This document shows, piece after piece, positions 1-8,845 of a DNA stretch of 64,000 nt. The position numbers and the translations under genes were made by a program. The stretch spans positions 101,401-165,400 of the forward strand of contig NZ_CYSG01000010.1 in NCBI RefSeq assembly GCF_001457775.1. The letters are read 5' to 3'. The first letter of the stretch is position 1. Each line of letters starts with the position of its first letter. Under the pieces are notes generated by a model. That model did not search any database, was not told where the DNA came from, and saw only the letters and a program-made list of their open reading frames with translations. Origin of the DNA: Phaeobacter sp. CECT 5382. Lineage in GTDB: Bacteria > Pseudomonadota > Alphaproteobacteria > Rhodobacterales > Rhodobacteraceae.

Positions 1-987
1 AACGAGGTGATGAAGTTCAAACATCGCCACGAGGTTCACCTTATCTCGCAGCCCAATCAGGGCAAATGGAGCGCTTTGAACCGCGCGATCATGAGCGTGG
101 ACGCCGATTATGTCGTCTGTATTGATGCTGACACTCAGATCAAACAGGATGCCATTGACCATCTGGTGAAGCATTTTGATGATCCCAAAGTAGGGGCCGT
201 CGCGGGCAAGATTATGGTGGGCAACCGTGTCAACCTGCTGACCCGGCTGCAGGCTTATGAATATGCCACCTCGCAGAATGTGGATCGCAAGGCCTTTGAT
301 CTGATAAACGGGATCTTGGTTGTTCCTGGGGCCATCGGTGCCTGGCGGGTCGAAGCGCTCGAAAAGGCCGGGCTCTATTGCGAGGAAACCCTGACAGAAG
401 ATACGGATCTGACCATTCAGGTAAACCGGGCCGGCTACAAGATCGTCTATGAAAAACAGGCCCGCGGCTATACCGAAGCTCCCGAACGGGTGGGGCAGTT
501 GTTGAACCAGCGTCTGCGCTGGTCGCTGGGCATGTTCCAAAGTGCGTGGAAGCACAAGCGGGCCATTTGGGAGGGTCGTTCCATCGGGTTGATCTCCATC
601 CCTGACATGTTTGTCTTTGGCTACCTATTCCCACTGCTGGCACCGATTGCGGATCTGTTTATCGTCACCATGCTCTATTCGCATTTTGCCGGTGGCTGGA
701 CAGGTGATGTTGGCAGCTCGCTTGGACCTGAACAGACGCAGTTCCTCTGGGCCTATCTGACCCTGCCTGCGCTGGAATTCATGATTGCCTTCTTTGCCAT
801 CACCACGGACCGCGAAGAAAGCAACTGGTCATTGTTGCTTTTCCCGCTACAGCGTGTGTTCTATCGTCCGGTGCTGTATTTCTCGGTGATGCGGGCGATC
901 CTGCGGGCGGTGACAGGCCGTCTGGCCAACTGGAATTCGCTCAAACGGCAGGGACGTGACTATCAATTGGCGACACAGAACCTATGA
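1..987 (+). CDS. Processive family-2 glycosyltransferase, 5' end cut off by window
   Basis: The reading frame is open from base 1, so the N-terminus lies outside the window. What remains has the GT2 core of cellulose/chitin/poly-GlcNAc synthases: a DAD-type motif (CIDADTQ), a TED motif (LTEDTDL) and QRLRW, the QxxRW signature of processive enzymes. Three or four hydrophobic membrane segments follow. By family it would polymerise a nucleotide-sugar into an exported polysaccharide at the inner membrane; the sugar cannot be read from sequence. Its last four bases overlap the start of the DUF3131 gene, so the two are translated as a pair. PgaC/IcaA-like enzymes are the nearest resemblance, but this is not an assignment. 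Confidence 0.88.
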   Translation, partial: NEVMKFKHRHEVHLISQPNQGKWSALNRAIMSVDADYVVCIDADTQIKQDAIDHLVKHFDDPKVGAVAGKIMVGNRVNLLTRLQAYEYATSQNVDRKAFDLINGILVVPGAIGAWRVEALEKAGLYCEETLTEDTDLTIQVNRAGYKIVYEKQARGYTEAPERVGQLLNQRLRWSLGMFQSAWKHKRAIWEGRSIGLISIPDMFVFGYLFPLLAPIADLFIVTMLYSHFAGGWTGDVGSSLGPEQTQFLWAYLTLPALEFMIAFFAITTDREESNWSLLLFPLQRVFYRPVLYFSVMRAILRAVTGRLANWNSLKRQGRDYQLATQNL

Positions 988-3611
988 AACGCAGAACGTT
1001 TTTGAAATCAGCAGTTGCCAGTCTGGCTCTGCTTCCGATGCGCACAGCTGCGGCCCTTGCAGCGCCTGCCGTCCAGCAGAGCTTTGTGGTGCTTTCGGAT
1101 GTGAGCGAAGAGGTCTCGTTTTCACACCTGATTACGGTTCTGGATGCGCTGACAGAGCGCAACATTCCCGTTATCTGCGCCGTCTCGCCATTTGATGCCG
1201 CACAAAGCCCGCTTGGCCCTGCGAGCAAGATGGCGCAGCTGCTGGCCGGGTATCTGTTGGCGGGTGGCAATATAGAAATAGCCCCCTATGTGCCTGAATT
1301 GGCGCGTCAGTCTGCGCATTTTCAAGCGCGATCCGCCTTTGAGGCAGGGCAGTCGCTGCAAAGCATGCTGGCGCCTTTGCAGACAACGGGCGCGGCCTCT
1401 ACTCCTCTTCAGACGATCATTTGCGACGAGACGGCAAACCCAACCGCGCCCACAGGGGTGCGGTCTGCAGGGATTTATAATGTTCTTGTGTTGCCAAAGT
1501 TTCTAGCCCCTGAGGTTAAGGGGCCAGAGTTTCACAGACCGGTGCAATCGCAAACCTGGGAGAACGGAACCGTTCGATTGTTTGGCGGCCAACGGGTCTC
1601 GCTGAGCTCTTATAAGGCCCTGCCTGCAGCGGGCGATCCTACCCCCACGCAGCGGCTGTTTTGTTTGTCGGCACAGGAGTTTTCCCGGAGTTCGCCCAAG
1701 GAGCTCGAGGTTGCGGCAAATCAGTTCTGCGAGGATCTTTTACTGGCGGAATTGGATGGTGATCTGTCTTTGCAGCCGCTTTCGGACCTGCAACTGCGTA
1801 ATGATTATGGGTTTCGCCGCCATATCAGCTGGGTATTGGTCAACCCCGGATCCGATGAAGGCGCTTTGGCAGCGCCGTTTGCTGAGTTCCAAGCTGCACT
1901 GCGCGCCCAAGGGACAGCGTTCACGCAGGTGGCCGCCCCGTTGGATGGTGAAACGGAGGCCGGTCAACCGAAGTCGCGTCTCTCTCAGTCTCAACAGGGG
2001 TATTGGGTGCCGTCTGACAGATCTGATGCTGTCGCAGCGCAGGACGACACCTGGCCTGGGATGATCCCGGTCGAAATCGCGACCAGTCCAACGACCGCTG
2101 CCGTCACAGTCAGGACCACGCGGCCATTGGGCCCCGGGGTAGGAGTTGCCTTCAACCCTCTGCAGTCGCAAAGAACCGGATTTGATCGCAACGGGTTTCT
2201 GCTTTTGTCGCGGGTGGATATTCGCACGGAAGCGGACCTGCGAATCTTGCAGGATCTCAAGGGGGGCACGGATGATCTGGTGATCTTCATTCACCCGCAG
2301 AGCCTTGGCTTTGCGCCCGTGCGCAGGGCGCTGCTGGCAGGGATGTCTGATCTTCGCGATGATGGCGTGACACGGGTTTTGCAGCTGGATCAGTTTGCGC
2401 GGTTTCGTTTCGCCTCTGATCCTATTTCCGCGCGGCGCAGAAAAGCTGAATCGGTTCAACCGGAGCTGGCTAGTTCGCGAAAACCGCTGTCGTCGTCGGC
2501 GCGTGCGGCCTTGTTGGATGATGCGCGCGTCGCCTGGCGCTATTTCGAGAGGTTCACCAACAAAACAACGGGGTTATGCCCCGCGACGGTGAATTCTTCG
2601 CCCGGCGGGCGCCTGCATGAAACCGTAACGATGTGGGATGTCGGGAGCCATATCAACGGCTTGATTGCCGCCACCCAGATTGGCCTGTTGGATCGCAAAG
2701 CTTTCGAAACCCGCATTCGGAAAATACTGCCAAATATTGCCGGGCGCGTGTCGCAGGGCAGGCGTTTGCCGCAGGGCTGGATCCGCACGGATCGTCATCG
2801 TTGGGGCAACAAGAATTTTGATGGCAGTGATGGCGGGCGCCTGTTGGCGTCCTTGGACAATCTGCGCCGGTTTGGCGGCTTTGAGGATCGTCTGGATGAA
2901 CTGGTCGGATCCTGGAATCTGCAGGAGATCGTCGTGGATGGGCGGATCCATTCCGTCATCAATGAAAAACTGGTCTCGTCATATGTCTCCCACAGCGCGC
3001 ATTATTCAGCCATCGCTTTTCGCAGATGGGGCATTGCAGCCGCCTCGCCTTATGAGGTGTTTCAGGGGGAATCCAGAACGGATGATCAGATGGCCCTTCT
3101 CGAGATGGCGTCGGATATCGGGCCAATCGGTGCAGAGCCTCTGTTGCTCGAAGCGATGGAGCTGGGCATATCACCGGAAAGCGCCTATCTGGCCGATGTT
3201 CTCTATTCCGCACAACTGGAAGAATACCGAGAAACTGGACAGTTGACCTGTGTTTCAGAAGGTCCAATCGACCGGAGCCCCTGGTTTACCTATCAGGGAT
3301 TGCAGCTGGATGCAGCGACGCGCACCTGGGCCACAGATACTGTCGGCAAAGAACCAGAATACCGAACCCCGGAATTTCGTGAAAACCATCTTGTGGTCAG
3401 CAGTAAATCGGCCTTTCTCTGGGCGGCGCATCAGCCGCATGACTATTCCGATATTCTGCTGCGCCATGTGCGGGAGAAATCGAAAACCGAAAATGGGTTT
3501 TCGTCATCCATATTTGTCAAAACAGGTCGCGCAACCGAAGCCTACACTGATCTGAATACCAATGGTGTCATCCTGCAGGCCATCGCTCACCGCCTTGGGG
3601 CGGCAGGCTGA
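984..3611 (+). CDS. Tat-exported DUF3131 protein, polysaccharide-associated
   Basis: An 875-residue protein that starts with a twin-arginine signal (KRRTFLK, then a hydrophobic stretch and an Ala-rich cleavage region), so it is probably exported folded. The N-terminal half starts with a segment resembling NodB-type deacetylase folds (VLSDVSEE, then PVICAVSPFDA), but I see no clear metal-binding HxxxH set. From about residue 508 to the end it matches the DUF3131 pattern: aromatic-rich helices with TMWDVGSHINGLIAA and LPQGWIRTDRHRWGNKN, reminiscent of alpha/alpha-barrel carbohydrate enzymes. ATGA overlap with the upstream glycosyltransferase places it in the same polysaccharide operon. It may process or bind the polymer; the reaction is unknown. 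Confidence 0.8.
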   Translation: MKRRTFLKSAVASLALLPMRTAAALAAPAVQQSFVVLSDVSEEVSFSHLITVLDALTERNIPVICAVSPFDAAQSPLGPASKMAQLLAGYLLAGGNIEIAPYVPELARQSAHFQARSAFEAGQSLQSMLAPLQTTGAASTPLQTIICDETANPTAPTGVRSAGIYNVLVLPKFLAPEVKGPEFHRPVQSQTWENGTVRLFGGQRVSLSSYKALPAAGDPTPTQRLFCLSAQEFSRSSPKELEVAANQFCEDLLLAELDGDLSLQPLSDLQLRNDYGFRRHISWVLVNPGSDEGALAAPFAEFQAALRAQGTAFTQVAAPLDGETEAGQPKSRLSQSQQGYWVPSDRSDAVAAQDDTWPGMIPVEIATSPTTAAVTVRTTRPLGPGVGVAFNPLQSQRTGFDRNGFLLLSRVDIRTEADLRILQDLKGGTDDLVIFIHPQSLGFAPVRRALLAGMSDLRDDGVTRVLQLDQFARFRFASDPISARRRKAESVQPELASSRKPLSSSARAALLDDARVAWRYFERFTNKTTGLCPATVNSSPGGRLHETVTMWDVGSHINGLIAATQIGLLDRKAFETRIRKILPNIAGRVSQGRRLPQGWIRTDRHRWGNKNFDGSDGGRLLASLDNLRRFGGFEDRLDELVGSWNLQEIVVDGRIHSVINEKLVSSYVSHSAHYSAIAFRRWGIAAASPYEVFQGESRTDDQMALLEMASDIGPIGAEPLLLEAMELGISPESAYLADVLYSAQLEEYRETGQLTCVSEGPIDRSPWFTYQGLQLDAATRTWATDTVGKEPEYRTPEFRENHLVVSSKSAFLWAAHQPHDYSDILLRHVREKSKTENGFSSSIFVKTGRATEAYTDLNTNGVILQAIAHRLGAAG

Positions 3612-3627
3612 GCCGTCTGTAATGCCC

Positions 3628-4269
3628 TCACAAAGTGGCGCAGGTGCTGGTAGAAATTTCACCCGGATGAACCTCATAGCCTCTTTGAGGATTCAGGATC
3701 ACGTTCTGAATGCCGGTAATACTGTACATGCAGCGATCAGAATGAGCTTCACCTACCGATCTACCGCCGACATAGATGTCCAGCCAGTCATGGCCCTGAT
3801 AGCCGCTATGGCAAGGACCGTATTGCGGTGTATTCCCGTCACCGCACAGATCTTCGACGATGGCGTATTTGCGCAGTTTTTCGATATAGAACCGCGTCCC
3901 CGCCGGATAATCCATAACACTGCGTGTGCCGGTCTTGATATGGCCCACAGCCAGGGTCACCGGGTCGTCATAGGTTCCGGTTCCACCGGCACTTCGGTGA
4001 ATGACCGGGCGGGCGATTTGCGCTGAACCCCGTGGGGTATTGTCCCAATAGCTATAGCCAGTCAGATAGACGTTCATGCTTTGTTCTGAAGGTTCCGGTT
4101 TGGCGCGGGTGCTGTCTGCTCCTGAATAAGTCGAGGTTTCCAGGCTCGTCAGAAGGCGGGTGCTGTAATCGGCATCACGTCTGGTTACCTGTTCCGTTTC
4201 GACACTACAGGCCGAAAGGCCACAGGCCACAGCAGTTGCAACACTAATTAAGCGGGTACTTTTGAACAT
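3628..4269 (-). CDS. Lipoprotein with double-psi beta-barrel (3D/RlpA-like) features
   Basis: A 213-residue protein. The start at 4269 is chosen over a longer frame because it follows a GGAG site and begins a clean lipoprotein signal with lipobox LSAC (Cys21). The mature part contains PAGTRFYIEKL, then YAIVEDLCGDG, and HDWLDIYVGG. This order (G-T-x-hydrophobic, V-x-D, D-I-Y) is that of the 3D and RlpA-like double-psi barrels, several of which bind or cleave peptidoglycan; the assignment is inferred from those segments. Several cysteines suggest disulphides. It is convergent with the DUF3131 gene, 16 bp away, and preceded by an AT-rich tract. Confidence 0.65.
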   Translation of the reverse strand: MFKSTRLISVATAVACGLSACSVETEQVTRRDADYSTRLLTSLETSTYSGADSTRAKPEPSEQSMNVYLTGYSYWDNTPRGSAQIARPVIHRSAGGTGTYDDPVTLAVGHIKTGTRSVMDYPAGTRFYIEKLRKYAIVEDLCGDGNTPQYGPCHSGYQGHDWLDIYVGGRSVGEAHSDRCMYSITGIQNVILNPQRGYEVHPGEISTSTCATL

Positions 4270-4869
4270 TTTATTTACTCCGGTGTGGGCAGCACATTGC
4301 AAGAGGAGTTGATGAGTGACTCCTGTGCCTGCCAATCTGGCGGAATAGGGTTTATTGCTGGATAAGAAATTTTGATGCGATTTATTAAAATGAATGAAAA
4401 ATTTAGATCAAATTGAATTGTTTCTCTGAAATTTTGAGGGCTGGCTATCAGGATTTTGAAATTGCAGTATATTTTTAAAAAGCCGCTGGTTTTGTTTCTA
4501 TAGATGTCGCACGATTCAGTTTAAATTTTAGACGTCTCGCGTTTTTCGAAATTTTTGAGATCATCCGCCTTGGGTATCCGAAGGTCAGGTTGAGAGAAGT
4601 TCTGTTTCGGATTGAACGTGTCGTAAACAGGCGTTGCAGGATCTTGAGAGCGGAATGAAAACAAAACAGAAGCAGGTAAAATCAGTTCTTCAGGTATCTG
4701 ATGCTTCGGTTTTCGGACTTGGATTGAATAAGTAGATCAGGGGGAAATTTCCTGCAAAAAACACGTCCGAAAAGAAACACTGTCAAAAACAGATTCGGGT
4801 CCTATCACATGCTGCGGATAGCCTCGGTCAATGCGCAAGCAGGAGAGGTGCCTGTGTTTACGCCATCAG
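4270..4869. other. AT-rich intergenic region without a recognisable gene
   Basis: About 600 bases that are clearly richer in A and T than the flanks, especially 4340-4560, with runs such as aaattttt. No open frame looks protein-like on either strand. It must hold the promoter of the minus-strand lipoprotein gene, but I cannot pick a convincing -35/-10 pair. The composition is like that of regulatory or acquired DNA. Confidence 0.5.
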
Positions 4870-5529
4870 TCAGGACAACGGTGGCTCAGCCCCAGTTTGA
4901 GACGGAAAAAGCACGGCAGGCTGGTCCGGACACCACTGTGGGTATTTCGGCATGATCCGCTCGAAGGTGTGTGAGGTGAGAAACCTGTTCAGCCAAGCCT
5001 GCAGGTCCGGCCAGGGCTGCTGGTCAAACCAGGGTTTGTCTATAAAGGCAAATTGGCGGACAAAAGGTAAGATGGCAAAGTCCGCGATCGAAGGGGTCGT
5101 AAAAATCCAGTGGCCGATCTGTTCGTTCAAATCGGCGAGGAACTCCCCTGCGAGTTCTCGTTGTTGCACCGGATCCGCTTCAGGATAGCGGTTGGCGTAT
5201 TTGGTGCGATCCAGAGCAGTCTTGAACGGCCCATCCGCGCGTGCAATCCACTCCCAGCCGTGCTCTGGCATCGCCAGCCAGTTTTCCGGGTCTTTTTGCT
5301 GTAATGCCCAGATCATGATGTCCAGACTCTCGTCAATCGCCTTGTTGTGGGCCTTGTCCTGGTAGGTGAGGCAAGGAACCGTGCCGCTTTGCGAAGCCTG
5401 AAGGAAGGCAGCGGGCTTGTCGCGCAGAACCACTTCGCGCAGTTCCACGCTTAGACCAGCAGAGACCAGGGCAAGTCGGGCCCGCATTGCATAGGGGCAG
5501 CGCCGAAAAGAGTAGAGGATGGGTCTCAT
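4870..5529 (-). CDS. Glutathione S-transferase family protein
   Basis: A 219-residue two-domain GST. The N-terminal thioredoxin-fold domain begins MRPILYSFRRCPYAMRARLAL, with the CPY motif of omega/GrxB-like classes in which Cys replaces Ser/Tyr, and SGTVPCL supplies the cis-Pro. The C-terminal helical domain starts near residue 85. ATG at 5529 is preferred because an upstream extension would be a low-complexity Pro/Ala/Leu stretch encoded by the 12-bp repeat. By class, thiol transfer or dehydroascorbate-type reduction is more likely than classical conjugation. No operon partner is visible. Confidence 0.85.
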   Translation of the reverse strand: MRPILYSFRRCPYAMRARLALVSAGLSVELREVVLRDKPAAFLQASQSGTVPCLTYQDKAHNKAIDESLDIMIWALQQKDPENWLAMPEHGWEWIARADGPFKTALDRTKYANRYPEADPVQQRELAGEFLADLNEQIGHWIFTTPSIADFAILPFVRQFAFIDKPWFDQQPWPDLQAWLNRFLTSHTFERIMPKYPQWCPDQPAVLFPSQTGAEPPLS

Positions 5530-5574
5530 GTTTGTTGGCCTTTGACGGTCTCCGGGCAAGATATGTGCAAGCGG

Positions 5575-5610
5575 GGCCGGGAACAAGGCCGGGAACAAGG
5601 CCGGGCACAG
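5575..5610. repeat. 12-bp tandem repeat, three copies
   Basis: The unit ggccgggaacaa occurs at 5575-5586 and 5587-5598, and a variant, ggccgggcacag, at 5599-5610. It lies between the GST and phosphatase genes and runs into the hairpin that follows. Confidence 0.85.
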
Positions 5611-5636
5611 GTCGGCCCGGAACAAGCCGACCTGTG
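5606..5636. repeat. Perfect 11-bp inverted repeat, 9-nt loop
   Basis: cacaggtcggc (5606-5616) and gccgacctgtg (5626-5636) are perfect reverse complements with a 9-base loop. No T-run follows on either strand, so it is not a standard intrinsic terminator. It sits upstream of both divergent genes. Confidence 0.85.
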
Positions 5637-5778
5637 CGAACGGGCAGCAGGGCAGGGCGGAGGGCAGAGTTCCGGGAGGGTAGGATACGGAGCGGGCTTT
5701 TCTTCCGCTTGGTGGGGGGGTACGAATTGCTGCGAGCGAATTGTTGAACCGTAAGCATTGTCAAAGGACGCATCCCTA

Positions 5779-6351
5779 ATGACCGTTTTTCCAAAGATCT
5801 GGTTTCTGCGTCACGGCCAAACCGAATGGAACGCCGAGCGGCGTATTCAGGGGCAGTTGGAGTCGCGCTTGAGCGCACTTGGCAAATCGCATGCGCAGCA
5901 GCAGGCGGCGCTGATGACTCCGATCCTGCAGCAAAACCCTGCCTGCTATGTTTCACCATTGGGGCGGGCGCAGCAGACTGCCAAGATTGCCCTTGCAGGG
6001 GAGGCCTTTGAGACGGACGCGCGTCTCGCTGAAGCGCATGCTGGTGCCCTGCAGGGGATGACCCTGGATGAGGTCGCCGAGCGCTTTCCTGAGATTTCAG
6101 CCGCCAATCCAAGGCATCTAGATCTGTTCTGTGCGGCACCCAATGGCGAAGGATTTGACAGTTTTTATACGCGCATTCATGCCTTTATGGAAGATCTCCG
6201 GGAACCTTCCGTGGTGGTGGCTCATGGATTGCTGGGGCAGGTGATGCGAGGCATCGCTCTGGGGCTGACGCGGCAGAAGATGGCGGAGCTGTCAAATGAG
6301 CAGGGCTGTATCTACCTCCTCGAAGGTGGTCGCGAGATGGTTTTGAAGTAA
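5779..6351 (+). CDS. Histidine phosphatase family protein
   Basis: A 190-residue member of the phosphoglycerate mutase-like phosphatases. The signature LRHGQTEWN near the N-terminus carries the phosphate-accepting His, and SPLGRAQQTA gives the second conserved Arg. VVVAHGLLGQVMRG supplies the second catalytic His. ATG at 5779 is preferred to the upstream TTG because an AAGGA site lies ten bases ahead. Small members of this family dephosphorylate varied metabolites (alpha-ribazole phosphate, sugars, nucleotides), and the substrate here cannot be told. It stands alone, upstream of tRNA-Val. Confidence 0.87.
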   Translation: MTVFPKIWFLRHGQTEWNAERRIQGQLESRLSALGKSHAQQQAALMTPILQQNPACYVSPLGRAQQTAKIALAGEAFETDARLAEAHAGALQGMTLDEVAERFPEISAANPRHLDLFCAAPNGEGFDSFYTRIHAFMEDLREPSVVVAHGLLGQVMRGIALGLTRQKMAELSNEQGCIYLLEGGREMVLK

Positions 6352-6385
6352 TGTGATTTTTTTCAAGAAAATGTTTGAAACCCTC

Positions 6386-6414
6386 TTGCACCCGTTCGGA
6401 TCTTTGTCTAAATC
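6386..6414 (+). promoter_or_regulatory. Probable sigma-70-type promoter of tRNA-Val
   Basis: TTGCAC (6386-6391), a 17-base spacer and TAAATC (6409-6414) end ten bases before the mature tRNA. The fit is by eye, with no experimental support. Confidence 0.6.
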
Positions 6415-6424
6415 CCCGCATATC

Positions 6425-6500
<76 letters not shown>

Positions 6501-6565
6501 AAATTTTCAAAAGCTTAGAGTTGCTTTGCAAAGTGCTCCAAGGTTCAGTGAACCTGAGATGAGTA

Positions 6566-7330
6566 TCAGCGCGCCTCCCGAATCTGGACGAAATCAAGGA
6601 TCTCAGCCGCATACTGTAGGCAGTCCGGGGCGAAACGTGCATAGGCCTGATAGGTGATCGCGACTTTTGAGTGTCCGAGGTGCTGAGCCACCTTCTCCAG
6701 CGACACGCCATTTGATACCATGGCGACTGCGCTAGAATGGCGGATTGTATGCAGCGTCACTCTGTCAAGCTTGGCGCGACGACGGTAGGCGTCTTCAAAC
6801 CCCTTGCGATTATTCTTCACCTTGCCCCCAGCATATTCGATCAGATAGTCACTGAGGGCGGCGTCATGCGCAGTTCGGAGCGCGGCCCGGATCCCGGCAT
6901 TCATCAGGACGATGGCGCGGCCTTTTCGGGTCTTGTCGTCATCAAGGCGCAGGTTGATAATCCCGCGCTGGAAGTCTACCCGATCCCAGGTGAGATCCAG
7001 AACAGCTCCGAACCGACCCGCTGTGGCGAACAGCAAGTGAATTGCCAGCGCAATGTGTGGAGATGCAGCAGCGTCGATCAGGGCCGCAATTTCTTCCTTT
7101 TTCAAGAAACTCTATATGGGCGTGGGTTTTGCAGGGCGCTCGATAGATGGTGCCCTATCGAAGATCCGCTCGTTCACGGCAAAGCGCATTGCGCTGCGAA
7201 GATGTCCCAGCTCTGTGTGGATGCACCGATCGTTCAATTCCAGATAGGCGCGTTCTTCTGGCGAGAGGGGAAAGTCTTTGCGGGTTTTGGTCTTGCCCAA
7301 TTTACTTTCAAGTTGGTCATTGATGCCCAT
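6566..7330 (-). pseudogene. Tyrosine-recombinase (integrase) remnant with in-frame amber stop
   Basis: Two pieces lie in the same frame. The first (7330 to 7112) covers part of the core-binding domain (HTELGHLRSAMRFAVNERI, then DRAPSIERPAKP) and ends at TAG, 7112-7114. Reading through it continues directly into the catalytic domain (FLKKEEIAALIDAAA), which has the box-I Arg (ATAGRFGAV), HTIRH, LGHSK and the Tyr nucleophile region (YQAYARFAPD). The catalytic set is therefore intact but separated by one stop. The N-terminal half is also shorter than family members of roughly 350 residues, so a deletion is likely too. A ribosome site (AAGGAG) precedes the ATG at 7330. Position beside tRNA-Val fits an old site-specific integration. 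Confidence 0.82.
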
Positions 7331-7649
7331 GGGCCACTCCTTTCATAGCTTCCGCCAGCGCCACGCCTCAAAAATCAAGATCCAAATCCTGTCGGGGTGG
7401 CCGAGCGATCAGGAGATCGAACTTTTGTGTTGGCGGGGCCGCCGCGCGATATTGGACTGGAGTGATAAAGTCGAACCCCTGTCGGGACGTTCCCCGACAT
7501 CGATGCCTGATAGGTCGTAAAGCAAGAGGCACCGTCATCGTGCGGGGCCTTTTCGATTCTGGTCGTCGGCGTTTTCTGGACTGGAGTCCGCTATGCGGAG
7601 AAACCGAAATTTGCAAAGACGCCATATATCAGCTTAGGCGTGGGGCAGT
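7331..7649. other. Unassigned DNA between two recombinase remnants
   Basis: No frame in these roughly 320 bases resembles a known protein. The string ggactggagt occurs twice (about 7452 and 7579), which may mark old mobile-element debris, but the evidence is weak. Confidence 0.35.
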
Positions 7650-8074
7650 CCAAGCGATCACCCCTCAAAAAGCAGTCGTTCATCACACTTCAGCATGGGC
7701 CCAATCTGAGGCTAAACCCCGTATGCTTCCACATCGGCAGACTGCCGAACAGGTGGAGGAGCGCGCCTCAATCCTGCAAGGCAAAACCAGTCGGCCAGTG
7801 CGGTTTGAGATCACTGAAGGCACACGGGCTTCGCTTATAGCATGGCACGATGTGCTGGAACACAGACGCGCTGAGTTTCTTTGGCCAGGGCGCCTTCATG
7901 ACCGGCCTCACATTGGAACGCGCTAATACGCGCGGCTAGTTCATCAGTGGGTTGCTTCATTCTGCCTTGAACCAAGCGCCGATGGCACCCATTCGATGCA
8001 GCGCACAGAGGTGGCTTAGATTTAACACAAGACCGGAAATTTAACGCAAGACCGGAAGCCTGCGTGCGGTTCAA
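7650..8074 (+). pseudogene. Second tyrosine-recombinase remnant, multiply disrupted
   Basis: The frame gives ERASILQGKTSRPVRFEITE, then AEFLWPGRLHDRPH, TR-stop (TAA 7924-7926), YARLVHQWVASFCLEPSADG and THSMQRTEVA, then stop (TAG 8017-8019). This follows the order of integrases with the pattern KTxxPVRFE / FLWPSR / YARLV / GTHSxRRTK / YKKTGNLRAVQ. The catalytic HxxR is destroyed (HSMQ). A 19-bp duplication (8021-8039 and 8040-8058) shifts frame, after which KTGSLRAVQ is readable to 8074. The usual next segment with LGH and the Tyr is absent. The N-terminal boundary is uncertain, and a central stretch seems deleted. This is a different family branch from the integrase at 6.6-7.3 kb. Confidence 0.72.
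8021..8058. repeat. 19-bp imperfect tandem duplication in recombinase remnant
   Basis: Units 8021-8039 and 8040-8058 differ at two positions. The duplication accounts for the frame change between the two readable halves of the recombinase remnant. Confidence 0.85.
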
Positions 8075-8088
8075 AAGCGCCTTAACGT

Positions 8089-8250
8089 TCAGATCTTGAA
8101 GGCTTGGGTTGGACGCTCCTTCAAGGCATCTACCATCGCGGCGAGGAGGTCTTTTTGCCGTTCTGGCGGGCGGAAGCGGATATTCATGGTTTTTGTCTGC
8201 GTATTCACATGGATCAAAGAAGTGACACCTATGCCGCACTGACAGGACAT
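8089..8250 (-). CDS. Possible small protein, 53 residues
   Basis: ATG at 8250 opens a 53-codon frame. Its end, MNIRFRPPERQKDLLAAMVD then ALKERPTQAFKI, has a natural-looking composition and could form a helix. No ribosome site is convincing. It lies among mobile-element remnants and may itself be debris. An inner ATG would give only 32 residues. No family is recognised. Confidence 0.25.
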   Translation of the reverse strand: MSCQCGIGVTSLIHVNTQTKTMNIRFRPPERQKDLLAAMVDALKERPTQAFKI

Positions 8251-8845
8251 GGAACAGGCTCTAAGATCGGATCACACACGGTAAGGCTGTGTGTAGTCGG
8301 CGGCGCTTGGGTCGAGTTCCCGGCCCAAGGTGAGGGGGCGGCAGAAGAAGAGCATCGGCATTCCCCTATAGAACAGATCTGTTCGCCTGTTGGGCGGGGC
8401 GTTTCCTTTGGGGAAGCAGGGAGAGGCAATGTGCTCATCTGATGGTAGCGTTTCATCACCGTGTGGGCGTTGACGCGCGGTTCCTCCATGGGCCGACAGG
8501 GTGTCATGTCACGGGGGTAAAGGGTGACGCCACGCAACGGATGGGGCTGTTTGTTCGTCGCGCGGGTTCTTTGTCGTTGACACGGTGCATTTTTCTGAGG
8601 CAAAGCACCCTGCGGTTGCTAGAGTGTTGGTCCGAGTGTCAAAGTTCTACTCTGGTTGAGACGCAAATGCGTCCAATGATCCTGCTCATGAAGGCAACTA
8701 TTCTAGTATTTTAGTTCTCACGTTTTGTTGTCAGTTTCGGAAACGGCCATCAGCTTGATTGTTGTGGGTTGGTTGGGATCGACTATGGTGATCGTTTTGT
8801 GTGAGGTCACTCGAGGCTTGGAAGATCAAATGCGAGGCGTGAGCC
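8251..8845. other. Non-coding or unassigned DNA in decayed island
   Basis: About 600 bases with no frame I would accept. A 124-codon minus-strand frame (8229-8603) is Pro/Ser/Cys/Thr-rich and has no recognisable domain. Structured stretches near 8280-8340 could be RNA, but no known family is recognised. Confidence 0.35.

Noticed and set aside
1740..2459. 239-codon minus-strand frame inside the DUF3131 gene
   Set aside because: Shadow of the real gene: Arg/Gln/Pro-rich, no domains, overlapped by clear coding on the plus strand.
5575..5640. Repeat array considered as a CRISPR
   Set aside because: Units are 12 bp in direct tandem without spacers, and no cas genes lie in the window.
5333..6139. 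268-codon minus-strand frame across GST and phosphatase genes
   Set aside because: Low-complexity Pro/Arg/Ser protein running through the 12-bp repeat and antisense to a clear phosphatase.
8229..8603. 124-codon minus-strand frame in the decayed island
   Set aside because: No domain, Pro/Cys/Ser-rich composition and no ribosome site; I cannot support it as a gene.
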